From assembly GCA_016869735.1 (NCBI GenBank), contig VGDL01000004.1, forward strand, positions 32,609-96,608: DNA of 64,000 nucleotides. Reading direction: 5' to 3'. Below, piece after piece: positions 1 to 7,981 of the stretch. Position numbers and translations under genes: made by a program. The notes beneath the pieces were generated by a model. That model did not search any database. It worked only from the letters and a program-made list of their open reading frames with translations, and was not told the origin of the DNA. Source of the DNA: Alphaproteobacteria bacterium. Its GTDB lineage: Bacteria > Pseudomonadota > Alphaproteobacteria > Acetobacterales > Acetobacteraceae. The stretch's first letter is position 1. Every line of letters begins with the position of its first letter.

Positions 1-33
1 CCGTTACGGGTGAAAACCAGGATAACCCAGCAA

Positions 34-663
34 TCAGTTCTGCCTTGTGCCAGCGCGCCCCACATGCGGCCCGGCATTGGCCAAGGCGCCTGCCTTTTTC
101 GCATCTTCGATGGTGCGGAAGAAGCTGTAGGACAGGGTGATGGTGGTCACATCCCGCGTGCTGGGATCCTCGGTGATTTTGGGGTCGACCCAGAAGGTGA
201 CTGGCATATCCACGCGTTCGCCAGGCGTTAGGGTCTGTTCATCGAAACAGAAACAGGCGATCTTGTGGAAATAGCGCCCGACTTTCTCGGGCGTCACATT
301 ATAGGTTGAAACCCCCGTGACCGGGGCCTCAGAGCGATTCGTGGCGGAATAGAAGGCCAGCCCTTCCTCACCAAGACGCAGCGTGACACTTGGTTGTTCC
401 GGCATGAAGCGCCAGGGCAGGTTGGGATGTGTGGTGGCGTTAAAGCGGATGGTGATTTGTCGATCCCCCATCGCGCCGGGCGCTGCCGCGCTTCGTTGCG
501 TGGTGCCACCGAAGCCAGTGACACGGCAGAAAAGATCGTAAAGCGGCACGGCAGCGAAAGAAAGCCCGACCATGAAGGTAACAAGGCCTGCCGACGCAAG
601 CCCGGTGCGCTTGTTCCGCCTTGCAAGGTCTGCCTTGCGCTGTTCCTGATCCATGCCCGTCAT
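34..663 (-). CDS. ctaG: cytochrome c oxidase assembly protein CtaG/Cox11
   Basis: This protein delivers copper to the CuB site of cytochrome c oxidase subunit I at the periplasmic face of the inner membrane. The 209-residue protein has a short basic N-terminus, one membrane anchor at about residues 21-42, and a periplasmic beta domain with the Cox11 copper motif CFCF at residues 137-140. Length and motif fit the family well. It is the last gene of the cox operon visible here and follows the small membrane protein gene by 22 bases. A second ATG lies nine bases downstream (654), and neither start has a strong ribosome binding site. Subunit III normally follows this gene and is probably just past the left edge; positions 1-33 hold nothing I can assign. 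Confidence 0.95.
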   Translation of the reverse strand: MTGMDQEQRKADLARRNKRTGLASAGLVTFMVGLSFAAVPLYDLFCRVTGFGGTTQRSAAAPGAMGDRQITIRFNATTHPNLPWRFMPEQPSVTLRLGEEGLAFYSATNRSEAPVTGVSTYNVTPEKVGRYFHKIACFCFDEQTLTPGERVDMPVTFWVDPKITEDPSTRDVTTITLSYSFFRTIEDAKKAGALANAGPHVGRAGTRQN

Positions 664-685
664 TTGGGGAGCAACGCGCCCTGGC

Positions 686-814
686 TCAAGCCCGGATCAG
701 CCGCGCAACGCCAATGAAATAGAACAGCACCGAAAGCCCAACCAGCACCAGCAGCAGCGCGATATTGCGCCCGCGCCGACGCTTTTCAAAAATCGCGCGT
801 TCTTCCGGGGTCAT
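686..814 (-). CDS. small single-span membrane protein of the cox operon (CoxF-like)
   Basis: A 42-residue ORF sits between ctaB and ctaG. Its ATG overlaps the ctaB stop codon by four bases (ATGA), which implies translational coupling. The protein has a charged N-terminus rich in Glu and Arg (MTPEERAIFEKRRRGRN) followed by one hydrophobic helix, and it ends soon after the helix. Alphaproteobacterial cox operons usually carry such a gene here, often annotated CoxF in rhizobia; its role in oxidase assembly is not defined. The operon position, the overlap and the clean membrane helix support it as a real gene. Confidence 0.8.
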   Translation of the reverse strand: MTPEERAIFEKRRRGRNIALLLVLVGLSVLFYFIGVARLIRA

Positions 815-1764
815 GGCGACAGGATCAGCTTTTCAGCTGCCAGCACGGCGAAAAGTGCGAAAAGATAGGTGAGCGAAAAGCGGAAGCATTTCTTGGCCGG
901 CTTGTCGCCGGCAAGGCTGCGGCCTTCGGCGTCCTGCGCCTCCCGTAACACAGCGACCGCGTGGCGAATGAAGTTAAGGCCAAGCAGCGCAGCAATCGCG
1001 CCATAAACCGGGCCGGAAAAGCCGATCAGCCACGGCGCCAGGCCAAGCGGTGCCAGCGCCAGTGTGTAGTAAAGAATTTGCCTGCGGGTTTCGCGCGCGC
1101 CGGCGGTCACGGGCAGCATGGGCACGCCGGCCTTGGCGTAATCCTCATGCGCCCAAAGCGACAACGCCCAGAAATGCGGCGGCGTCCAGATGAAAATGAT
1201 GGCGAACAGAATGACGGGCACAAGGGTGATGTCGCCTGTCACCGCCGCCCAACCAATCAGCGGTGGAAAGGCGCCAGCGGCCCCACCAATGACGATGTTT
1301 TGCGGCGTGCGGCGCTTCAGCCACATGGTATAGACCACCACGTAAAACAGGATGGAAAAGGCAAGCACGGCAGCGGCCAGATAATTGGTCGCGAAAGCCA
1401 TCATCACCACAGACCCGACACCCAACAAAATGCCAAAGGCAAGCGCGGCATCAGGCGCGATGCGCCCGGCGGGAATGGGCCGACGCGCTGTGCGGCGCAT
1501 CACCGCGTCAATGTCGCGATCATACCACATATTGATTGCGCCCGAGGCACCGGCTGCCACCGCGATGCAGAGAATGGCAATCACCGCCAGCACCGGATGC
1601 AAATGCCCAGGTGCCACCAAAAGCCCGGCGACCGCGCTGAACACTACCAGCGACATGACACGCGGCTTCAGCAGCGCGATCCAATCGCGCACTTCCGAGT
1701 TATTGTAGGAAACAGGAAGGGGGGCCGCGCCCCCCTTGCCGTTTTCGATGACTGAATCGCTCAT
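811..1764 (-). CDS. ctaB: protoheme IX farnesyltransferase (heme O synthase)
   Basis: This enzyme farnesylates protoheme IX to heme O, the precursor of heme A for the aa3 oxidase. It is a polytopic inner-membrane UbiA-family prenyltransferase. The Asp-rich active-site motif NxxxDxxxD is present (N-M-W-Y-D-R-D-I-D near residues 78-86), and a second conserved loop lies around HEDYAKAGVPMLP. The hydrophobicity pattern fits about nine membrane spans and the length (317 residues) is normal. I chose the ATG at 1764 because GGGG lies five bases upstream; a GTG six bases further upstream is an alternative but sits against the same GGGG. It follows ctaD by 24 bases and overlaps the next small gene. 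Confidence 0.95.
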   Translation of the reverse strand: MSDSVIENGKGGAAPLPVSYNNSEVRDWIALLKPRVMSLVVFSAVAGLLVAPGHLHPVLAVIAILCIAVAAGASGAINMWYDRDIDAVMRRTARRPIPAGRIAPDAALAFGILLGVGSVVMMAFATNYLAAAVLAFSILFYVVVYTMWLKRRTPQNIVIGGAAGAFPPLIGWAAVTGDITLVPVILFAIIFIWTPPHFWALSLWAHEDYAKAGVPMLPVTAGARETRRQILYYTLALAPLGLAPWLIGFSGPVYGAIAALLGLNFIRHAVAVLREAQDAEGRSLAGDKPAKKCFRFSLTYLFALFAVLAAEKLILSP

Positions 1765-1788
1765 CGTCACCCCATAGGCTTCGCGGCC

Positions 1789-3384
1789 TTAACGCAGGCG
1801 CGGAAGCTCCTCAAAAGTGTGGAAGGGCGGCGGGGACGCCACTTGCCATTCCAGCGTCGTTGCACCTTCACCCCAAGGATTGGCCGCGGCTTTCACGCCT
1901 GAACGCATCGTTACCCAGACGATGTAGAAGAAGAACACGAAGGACGCGACCGAAATGAAAGACCCGATGGAAGCAATGAAATTCCACCCCCAGAAGGCTT
2001 CCGGATAATCCGGGTAGCGGCGCGGCATACCCTGATTGCCCGAGAAATGCATCGGGAAGAAGGTCAGGTTCACGCCGACAAAGGTCATCCAGAAATGGAT
2101 CTTGCCCAGCGTCTCAGGATATTGCCGCCCGCACATCTTGCCGATCCAGTAATAGAAGCCGGCATAGATCGAAAAGACAGCACCAAGCGACAGCACGTAA
2201 TGGAAATGCGCAACAACGTAGTAGGTGTTGTGCAGCACCTGATCGATGCCCGCATTGGCCAGCACCACACCGGTCACACCGCCCACGGTGAACAGGAAGA
2301 TGAAGCCAACAGCGAACAGCATTGGCGTATCCATCTTGATCGAACCGCCCCACATGGTCGCGATCCAGGAGAAGATCTTCACCCCCGTCGGCACCGCAAT
2401 CACCATGGTTGCCGCCATGAAGTAGGCGCGTGTGTCCACATCCATGCCCGATGTGTACATGTGGTGCGCCCAGACGATGAAGCCAACAAAGCCAATCGCC
2501 ACCATCGCGTAAGCCATGCCAAGGTAGCCAAACACCGGCTTCCGGCTGAAGGTGGAAATGATGTGGCTGATGATGCCGAAGCCCGGCAGGATCATGATGT
2601 AGACTTCCGGGTGGCCGAAGAACCAGAACAGATGCTGGAACAGCACCGGGTCCCCGCCACCTTCCGGCTTGAAGAAGGCCGTGCCGAAATTGCGGTCCGT
2701 GATCAGCATGGTGATCGCACCCGCCAGCACCGGCACCGCGAGCAGCAGCAGGAAGGCCGTGACCAACATGGACCAAACAAACAGCGGCATCCGATGCAAA
2801 GTCATGCCGGGGGCGCGCATATTGAAGATGGTAGTGATGAAGTTGGCCGCACCCATGATGGATGAAGCACCCGCCAGGTGCAGTGAAAACAGAGCCAAAT
2901 CCATCGCTGGGCTGGAATGGAATTGGTTGTCAGACAGCGGCGTATAGATCGTCCAACCCGCGCCAGGGCCTTCGCCCACGAAAAGGCTCGCGGCCAGCAG
3001 CATGAAGGCCGGCACCAGCAACCAGAAGGAAATATTGTTCATGCGCGGGAAGGCCATATCCGGCGCGCCAATCATGATCGGCACGAACCAATTGCCGAAG
3101 CCGCCAATCAGTGCGGGCATGACCACGAAGAACACCATGATCAGACCATGGGCCGAGATATAGGCATTCCACATCTGGCCATCGGCAAAAATCTGCATGC
3201 CGGGATACATCAGTTCAAGACGCATCAGCAGCGAAATGCCAATCCCCACCACCGCCGCAACCAGCGAGAAGATGATGTAGAGCGTGCCGATATCCTTGTG
3301 GTTCGTCGAAAAGAACCAGCGGGACACGAAGCCCGGCGTGTGATCGTGATGATCGTCGTGATGGGCGTGCGAAGAGGTTGCCAT
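1789..3384 (-). CDS. ctaD: cytochrome c oxidase subunit I (aa3 type)
   Basis: This is the catalytic subunit of cytochrome c oxidase, which reduces oxygen to water and pumps protons across the inner membrane. The 531-residue protein has twelve predicted membrane helices after a His/Asp-rich N-terminus. The metal ligands are visible: H79 and H395 for heme a, H258, H307 and H308 for CuB, and H393 for heme a3. The D-pathway acids (D109 in APDMAF, E260 in HPEVY), the cross-linked Tyr (Y262) and the K-pathway Lys (K336 in TGVKIF) are all present. This marks a type A1, fully proton-pumping enzyme. The start has a good AAGGAAG ribosome binding site and follows ctaC by 23 bases. Confidence 0.98.
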   Translation of the reverse strand: MATSSHAHHDDHHDHTPGFVSRWFFSTNHKDIGTLYIIFSLVAAVVGIGISLLMRLELMYPGMQIFADGQMWNAYISAHGLIMVFFVVMPALIGGFGNWFVPIMIGAPDMAFPRMNNISFWLLVPAFMLLAASLFVGEGPGAGWTIYTPLSDNQFHSSPAMDLALFSLHLAGASSIMGAANFITTIFNMRAPGMTLHRMPLFVWSMLVTAFLLLLAVPVLAGAITMLITDRNFGTAFFKPEGGGDPVLFQHLFWFFGHPEVYIMILPGFGIISHIISTFSRKPVFGYLGMAYAMVAIGFVGFIVWAHHMYTSGMDVDTRAYFMAATMVIAVPTGVKIFSWIATMWGGSIKMDTPMLFAVGFIFLFTVGGVTGVVLANAGIDQVLHNTYYVVAHFHYVLSLGAVFSIYAGFYYWIGKMCGRQYPETLGKIHFWMTFVGVNLTFFPMHFSGNQGMPRRYPDYPEAFWGWNFIASIGSFISVASFVFFFYIVWVTMRSGVKAAANPWGEGATTLEWQVASPPPFHTFEELPRLR

Positions 3385-3407
3385 GTCTGTCTTCCTTGAG
3401 CCGCGCC

Positions 3408-4316
3408 TTACCGGCGGGCCTCCGCGATCTGAAGTGAATCCTGAACCACTGGCGCGGCAGCGATCACCGGCGCGCTACCATCAGCCTGGGCGAAGCGCTT
3501 CTGCGCATCCGCGACCCAGGCATCGAATTCGGCGCGCGGCAGGGCGCGCACGGCAATCGGCATGAACCAGTGATTCGTGCCGCAAATCTGATTGCACTGC
3601 CCGTAGAAGATGCCGGGGCGATCAGCACGCATCCAGGTTTCCAGCGTGCGGCCAGGGATGGTGTATTTCTGGATGCCAAGCGCCGGCACAAAGAAGGAAT
3701 GGATCACATCATGGCCCGTGGTCAGGATGCGGATATTGGCGCCGACCGGAATCACCAGTTGATTATCGACATCAAGCTTGAAGATTTGCCCCGGCTGCAG
3801 ATCAGCTTCCTGCAGCGGATAGCTGTCAAAGGTGAAGTTCCCTTGATCCACATAGGTGTAATTCCAATACCACTGACGCCCCTGCACCGAGATCGTCATA
3901 TCCGCATCCACTGCGCGATCCTGAAAATACAGCAGGCGGAAGGATGGGATCGCGATGACAACCAGGATCAGCACCGGGATCACCGTCCAGGCAATTTCAA
4001 GCCCGGTGTGATGGCTGGTGGTGGACGGTGTCGGGTTGCGGCTGGCGCTGAAGCGCCACACGCAATAGGCCAGCAGGATCAGCACGAAAATCGTGATCAC
4101 CGTAATGATGGCGAAGACCATTGTGTTGAAGGAGGAGATGCGTTCCTTGATGACCCCGCCTGAAGGCTGCAAGCCCATGCCCCAGGGGGCGGGCGCGCCA
4201 ACCATGCTCTCTGCCAGGGCTGGCACTGTCAGCACCAAACCCATCGCCAACGCAGCCAAGCCGGCAAGAACCCGACCCATGCCGAATGCGCGGCACTTTG
4301 CCTTGAAAACCTTCAT
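3408..4316 (-). CDS. ctaC: cytochrome c oxidase subunit II
   Basis: Subunit II carries the CuA centre that accepts electrons from cytochrome c on the periplasmic side. The protein (302 residues) has a signal peptide ending near VPALA at about residue 35, two transmembrane helices (about 65-90 and 107-131), then the cupredoxin domain. CuA ligands H206, C241, C245, H249 and M252 are visible. Between the two cysteines the sequence is C-N-Q-I-C, with Gln where most aa3 enzymes have Glu. The ATG at 4316 is preceded by AAGGGATGGG; a TTG three bases upstream is less likely. It is the first gene of the cox operon; the 168 bases upstream separate it from the ArsR-type gene and hold no gene. Confidence 0.97.
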   Translation of the reverse strand: MKVFKAKCRAFGMGRVLAGLAALAMGLVLTVPALAESMVGAPAPWGMGLQPSGGVIKERISSFNTMVFAIITVITIFVLILLAYCVWRFSASRNPTPSTTSHHTGLEIAWTVIPVLILVVIAIPSFRLLYFQDRAVDADMTISVQGRQWYWNYTYVDQGNFTFDSYPLQEADLQPGQIFKLDVDNQLVIPVGANIRILTTGHDVIHSFFVPALGIQKYTIPGRTLETWMRADRPGIFYGQCNQICGTNHWFMPIAVRALPRAEFDAWVADAQKRFAQADGSAPVIAAAPVVQDSLQIAEARR

Positions 4317-4484
4317 CAACCCATCCCTTATCGGTCACGAAAAACGCGCCGTTTCAAGATTTTAACCTTCGATTCAGCAGGGGTCTAGCCCCAGAGTTCC
4401 GAACTTGGCCGGACCATAATCGCGCCTCCCGCACCGCACAAGGGCGGGGAAGCACAAAACCGGCATAATCCGCGCCACCCTGTT

Positions 4485-4808
4485 TTAGGCCTCACCCTCC
4501 GTCGCTTCTTCTTCACTGATGTGATCAACCATATCGGCCAGCATGGACCGAATATGTTCATCACCCACCACATAAAACACCTGCCGCCCGCGCCGATCCG
4601 CCTGTAACAGTCGCGCTGCCCGCAGAAGACGTAAATGGTGTGACACGAGCGAGGCGGAAAGGCCCAGCTTCTCAGCCATTTCATTCACCGCCGCCGGCGC
4701 ATCCCGGCAGGCCAGAATGATCTTAAGGCGCGTCGGGTCGCTCATCAGCCGAAAGGTTTCGGCCAATTCCACCACCAAATCATCACCAATCCGAAAACGC
4801 GCACGCAT
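4485..4808 (-). CDS. ArsR/SmtB-family metal-responsive transcriptional repressor
   Basis: A winged-helix repressor of 107 residues. The recognition helix region reads LGLSASLVSHHLRLLRAARL. The C-terminal helix shows D83-x-H85-x10-H96-x2-E99, the exact spacing of the alpha-5 zinc site of SmtB/CzrA-type sensors. This suggests a zinc (or similar divalent metal) sensor that releases DNA when metal is bound. It is divergent from the metal ABC importer starting at 4957, its most likely target. I chose the ATG at 4808, preceded by AGGGG; a GTG at 4832 would add eight residues. Repression of an importer by a classical efflux-type sensor would be unusual, so its true target is open. Confidence 0.88.
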   Translation of the reverse strand: MRARFRIGDDLVVELAETFRLMSDPTRLKIILACRDAPAAVNEMAEKLGLSASLVSHHLRLLRAARLLQADRRGRQVFYVVGDEHIRSMLADMVDHISEEEATEGEA

Positions 4809-4956
4809 GGGATCATCGCCCCTGTTACGCACTCAGCATGGTGCCGACCGCTTCGCTTGCGCAAGGCCAGACCCTGTGGGGGGCTTGACGAGGGGGCCAA
4901 GAAGGCCAAGGTAATTCACAGGATAAAACTCTGAAAAACAAAAGATATATGCAGAA

Positions 4957-5928
4957 ATGAATAGTTGTTCAGCCATTGGCCGGCGCGGCTTTGGTCTTGC
5001 GTTGCTGGCCCTGACACCGGCCTCTGCGCCGGCGCAGAACCGCGCCCAGCCCCGCGCGCTGGCGACCGTTGCCATGGTTGGCGATCTGGTGCGCGATATC
5101 GGCGGGGATCGCCTGCGCGCCGAAACCCTGATCGGTGAAGGTGTTGACCCGCACCTGTTCCGCCCCACCCGCGCGGATACGGCGCGGCTATTGGCCGCTG
5201 ATATCCTTTTCGCCAATGGTCACCGCCTGGAAGGGCGCATGGGCGATGTGCTGGCCCGTGCTGCCGCCAATGGCAAGCCCGTGGTGATGGTGGCGGAAAG
5301 CCTGCCGCGGGCAAGCCTGCGCGCCAATCCGGACTACCCCGACGCCGCTGACCCGCATGTTTGGATGGACCCGGTTTTGTGGGCCGAAGCCGCGGGCAGC
5401 ATCGCCGCCGCGCTTGGCCGGTTGCTGCCCGATCAGGCCAGCGTTTTTGCGGCCAACCTTGCCGCGCTGCGCGCCCGCTTGGCCGCCCTGCATGATTATG
5501 GCGCGCGGGTGCTGGGCAGCATCCCGCCGCGCCAGCGCCTGCTGGTCACGGCGCATGATGCCTTCAGCTATTTCGCTGCGCGTTATGGGCTGGAAGTGGA
5601 TAGCATCCAGGGGCTTTCCACCGAATCGGAAGCAAACCTTGCGCGTATCGAAGCCTTGGTCCGCAGCCTGGTGGAAAGGCGCATCCCGGCGGTATTCGCC
5701 GAAAGCTCGGTCCCTGATCGCGCCGTGCGGGCGCTGATTGAAGGGGCCGGGGCGCGCGGGCAGCGCGTGGCTTTGGGCGGCACGCTGTTTTCCGATTCCA
5801 TGGGCAAGCCCGGCACCTATGAAGGCACCTATCAGGGCATGTTGGATCATAACTTCACCACCATCGCCCGCGCTTTGGGTGGGGAAGCGCCGGCACGCGG
5901 TATGCTGGGCAGGCTCAGCACAACATGA
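4957..5928 (+). CDS. TroA/YtgA-type metal ABC transporter substrate-binding protein
   Basis: This is the periplasmic metal receptor of an ABC importer (cluster A-I). It starts with a signal peptide (RRGFGLALLALTPASAPAQ; the twin Arg hints at Tat export). Predicted metal ligands are H66 (DPHLF), H134 (DPHVW), H200 (TAHDAF) and D280 (LFSDS). Three His plus one Asp is the TroA/YtgA pattern; Mn-type PsaA has Glu at the third position. There is no long His/Asp-rich loop as in classical ZnuA. The metal could therefore be Zn, Mn or Fe. It opens a four-gene operon in which every junction overlaps by four bases. The 323-residue length is normal. Confidence 0.93.
   Translation: MNSCSAIGRRGFGLALLALTPASAPAQNRAQPRALATVAMVGDLVRDIGGDRLRAETLIGEGVDPHLFRPTRADTARLLAADILFANGHRLEGRMGDVLARAAANGKPVVMVAESLPRASLRANPDYPDAADPHVWMDPVLWAEAAGSIAAALGRLLPDQASVFAANLAALRARLAALHDYGARVLGSIPPRQRLLVTAHDAFSYFAARYGLEVDSIQGLSTESEANLARIEALVRSLVERRIPAVFAESSVPDRAVRALIEGAGARGQRVALGGTLFSDSMGKPGTYEGTYQGMLDHNFTTIARALGGEAPARGMLGRLSTT
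4958..4971. promoter_or_regulatory. candidate ArsR-type operator at the importer start
   Basis: An imperfect inverted repeat TGAATAG/TTGTTCA overlaps the ATG of the substrate-binding protein gene. The outer TGAA/TTCA arms match the ends of typical SmtB/ArsR operators, and five of seven positions pair. Binding here could block translation-start-proximal transcription of the importer. The match is short and could be chance, and no convincing -35/-10 pair was found in 4809-4956. Confidence 0.22.
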
Positions 5929-6692
5929 ACCAAAATCCAACACCGCCTGCCCCGCTTGCGATCACGCATCTGACTGTCGCTTACGGTGACAAAACCGTGC
6001 TGTGGGACATTACCTGGCAGGCGGCACCGGGGCTGACGGCGATTGTCGGGCCGAATGGCGCGGGGAAATCCACGCTGCTCCGCGCTGCACTTGGCCTGAT
6101 CCCGAGCATCGCGGGTGAGCCGCGGTTTTTCGGCCGCAAGCTGGGCGAGGTGCGCAATCGCGTTGGTTACCTGCCACAACGTGCCTCGGTGGATTGGGAC
6201 TTTCCGGCAACCGCGCTCGATGTCGTGTGCATGTCGCGCTATCCGCGCATGCGCTGGTGGGGGCGCGTGCCGAAGACGGAACGGGATGCCGCTTACGCTG
6301 CCTTGGATCAGGTGGGGTTGGCGGATCTGGCGGATCGGCAAATTGGCCGGCTTTCAGGGGGGCAGCAGCAGCGCGTTTTTCTGGCGCGTGCGCTGGCGCA
6401 GGATGCTGACCTGTACCTGATGGATGAACCCTTCGCCGCGGTGGATGCGGCAACGGAACAGGCAATTATCGCCGTGCTGCGCCGCGTGGTGGCAACGGGC
6501 CGCAGCGTGATTGCCGTGCATCATGATCTTTCAACCGTGCCAAGCTATTTCGATCAGGTGTTGCTGCTGAATGGCCGCGCAGTTGCGGCGGGTGATGTGA
6601 AATCCGCCTTCACGCCGGATGCGATTGCGCGCGCCTATGGCGGGCGGCTGAATGTGCTGGAACAGGCCGTGGCCGAAGGCGGGCTCAGGTGA
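5925..6692 (+). CDS. metal ABC transporter ATP-binding protein
   Basis: The cytoplasmic ATPase of the metal importer, 255 residues. It has Walker A GPNGAGKST at residues 42-50, the ABC signature LSGGQQQR at 143-150, Walker B LYLMDEP at 163-169 and the switch His in AVHHDLS. The region around GYLPQRASVDWDFPATALDV is typical of the Mn/Zn/Fe (TroB/ZnuC/MntB) subfamily. Its ATG overlaps the stop of the receptor gene (ATGA), so the two are translationally coupled. Confidence 0.95.
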   Translation: MNQNPTPPAPLAITHLTVAYGDKTVLWDITWQAAPGLTAIVGPNGAGKSTLLRAALGLIPSIAGEPRFFGRKLGEVRNRVGYLPQRASVDWDFPATALDVVCMSRYPRMRWWGRVPKTERDAAYAALDQVGLADLADRQIGRLSGGQQQRVFLARALAQDADLYLMDEPFAAVDAATEQAIIAVLRRVVATGRSVIAVHHDLSTVPSYFDQVLLLNGRAVAAGDVKSAFTPDAIARAYGGRLNVLEQAVAEGGLR

Positions 6693-7981
6693 GTTTTGGC
6701 TACAACACGCTGGTGGTGTTGGCGGGTTGTGCCCTGCTGGGGCTTGCCTGCGGCACGGTCGGCGCTTTCGCGCTGCTGCGTGGCCGCGCGTTGATGGCCG
6801 ATGCGGTGGGCCATGCCGCTTTGCCTGGCGTAGTTTTGGCGGCGATGCTGGTTGCGAGTTTTGGCGGCAATCCACGCGCTTTGCCGCCCTTGTTGGCGGG
6901 CGCGCTGGTCGCGGGCGTCTTGGGTGTGCTGGCGGTGCAGGCGCTCACGCGCGGGCGGCGCATTCGCGAAGACGCGGCCATCGCCATTGTGCTTTCAAGT
7001 TTTTACGCGCTGGGCGTTGCGCTGCTGTCCTATGTGCAGACCATGCCGCAAGCGGCGCAGGCGGGGCTTGGCAAATTCATTCTTGGTCAGGCGGCGGGGA
7101 TGCGGGCAGAAGATGCGCTTTGGGCCGGCGGCATTGCGGCCTTCTGCGTACTGATCTGTCTGGCGTTGTTTCAGCGGTTGCGTGCAGCGTGTTTTGACCC
7201 TGACTATGCGCGCGTCATGGGGCTTTCCGTGGCGCGCACTGATCTTGCCTTGCTTGGTCTGATTGTGATTGTCGCGGTGGCGGGCTTGCAGGCGGTTGGG
7301 CTGGTGCTGGTGGTGGCCTTGCTCATTCTGCCGTCGGCAACGGCGCGGCTGCTCACGCATCGTCTGCCGGTCCTGCTGCTGGTATCGGCATCACTTGGCG
7401 CGCTGGCGGGGGCCTTGGGCGCGGCGGCTTCTGCCTTCCAGCCAGAATGGCCAACGGGCGCGGCGGTGGTGCTGGTGGGCGCGATTTTCTTCACCCTGGC
7501 GCTGCTATTGGCACCTGAACGAGGCCTGCTGCCGGAAGCCTGGCGCCGCACGCGCCGACGCATCGCCGCCACCGAATCGCATTTTCTGCGCGCCGCTTGG
7601 GAAGCGCAGGAAGCCGCCGGCGCCGGCCCCGGTACGGCAGGGGATCGCTGGACGCCGATTGCCGCCTTGGCCGCCGCGCGCGGCTGGTCTGAGCCTCATG
7701 CCGCGCGCTTGGCCCTTTGGCTCGGGCTGCGCGGGCTGGTGGCACGGGCGGATGGTGAAATTCATCTGACGCCCCGTGGCGCTGCCGCCGCGCGGCGTGC
7801 CGTGCGCGCGCATCGTGCGGTGGAACATCACCTGCTCGGCCTGGGTGCCACGGATATCGCGGGCGCGGATCGGTTGGCGGATTTGGTCGAACATGGGCTG
7901 CCGGCGGAAATGGCAACGCGGTTATTGGCGGAGCCTTCATCCTTGCCCGCATCGCCGCACGCCTTGGGTCCACGGCCATGA
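6689..7981 (+). CDS. metal ABC transporter permease fused to a DtxR/MntR-like domain
   Basis: Residues 1-275 form an ABC-3 family membrane permease (conserved GDAxxH-type motif as MADAVGHAALPG, and the DPDYARVMGL coupling region). Residues 280-430 are a soluble extension about 150 residues longer than a plain permease. The extension reads as a winged helix (RWTPIAALAAARGWSEPHAA, then GEIHLTPRG) followed by a DtxR-type metal-binding region with H375, D398, E401 and H402. That pattern resembles MntR H77/E99/E102/H103, with spacing off by one. This is the architecture of chlamydial YtgCR, where cleavage releases a metal-dependent repressor. It starts at GTG, overlapping the ATPase stop by four bases. 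The permease call is firm; the regulatory role is inferred. Confidence 0.92.
   Translation: MSFGYNTLVVLAGCALLGLACGTVGAFALLRGRALMADAVGHAALPGVVLAAMLVASFGGNPRALPPLLAGALVAGVLGVLAVQALTRGRRIREDAAIAIVLSSFYALGVALLSYVQTMPQAAQAGLGKFILGQAAGMRAEDALWAGGIAAFCVLICLALFQRLRAACFDPDYARVMGLSVARTDLALLGLIVIVAVAGLQAVGLVLVVALLILPSATARLLTHRLPVLLLVSASLGALAGALGAAASAFQPEWPTGAAVVLVGAIFFTLALLLAPERGLLPEAWRRTRRRIAATESHFLRAAWEAQEAAGAGPGTAGDRWTPIAALAAARGWSEPHAARLALWLGLRGLVARADGEIHLTPRGAAAARRAVRAHRAVEHHLLGLGATDIAGADRLADLVEHGLPAEMATRLLAEPSSLPASPHALGPRP

Noticed and set aside
961..1755. Long plus-strand reading frame opposite ctaB (264 residues)
   Set aside because: Arg/His/Gln-rich shadow frame antisense to a well-supported membrane protein; no family resemblance and typical of GC-rich antisense frames.
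4885..4917. TTGACG box as sigma-70 promoter of the metal importer
   Set aside because: No acceptable -10 element occurs at 16-18 base spacing; the nearest TAATTC is 21 bases away.
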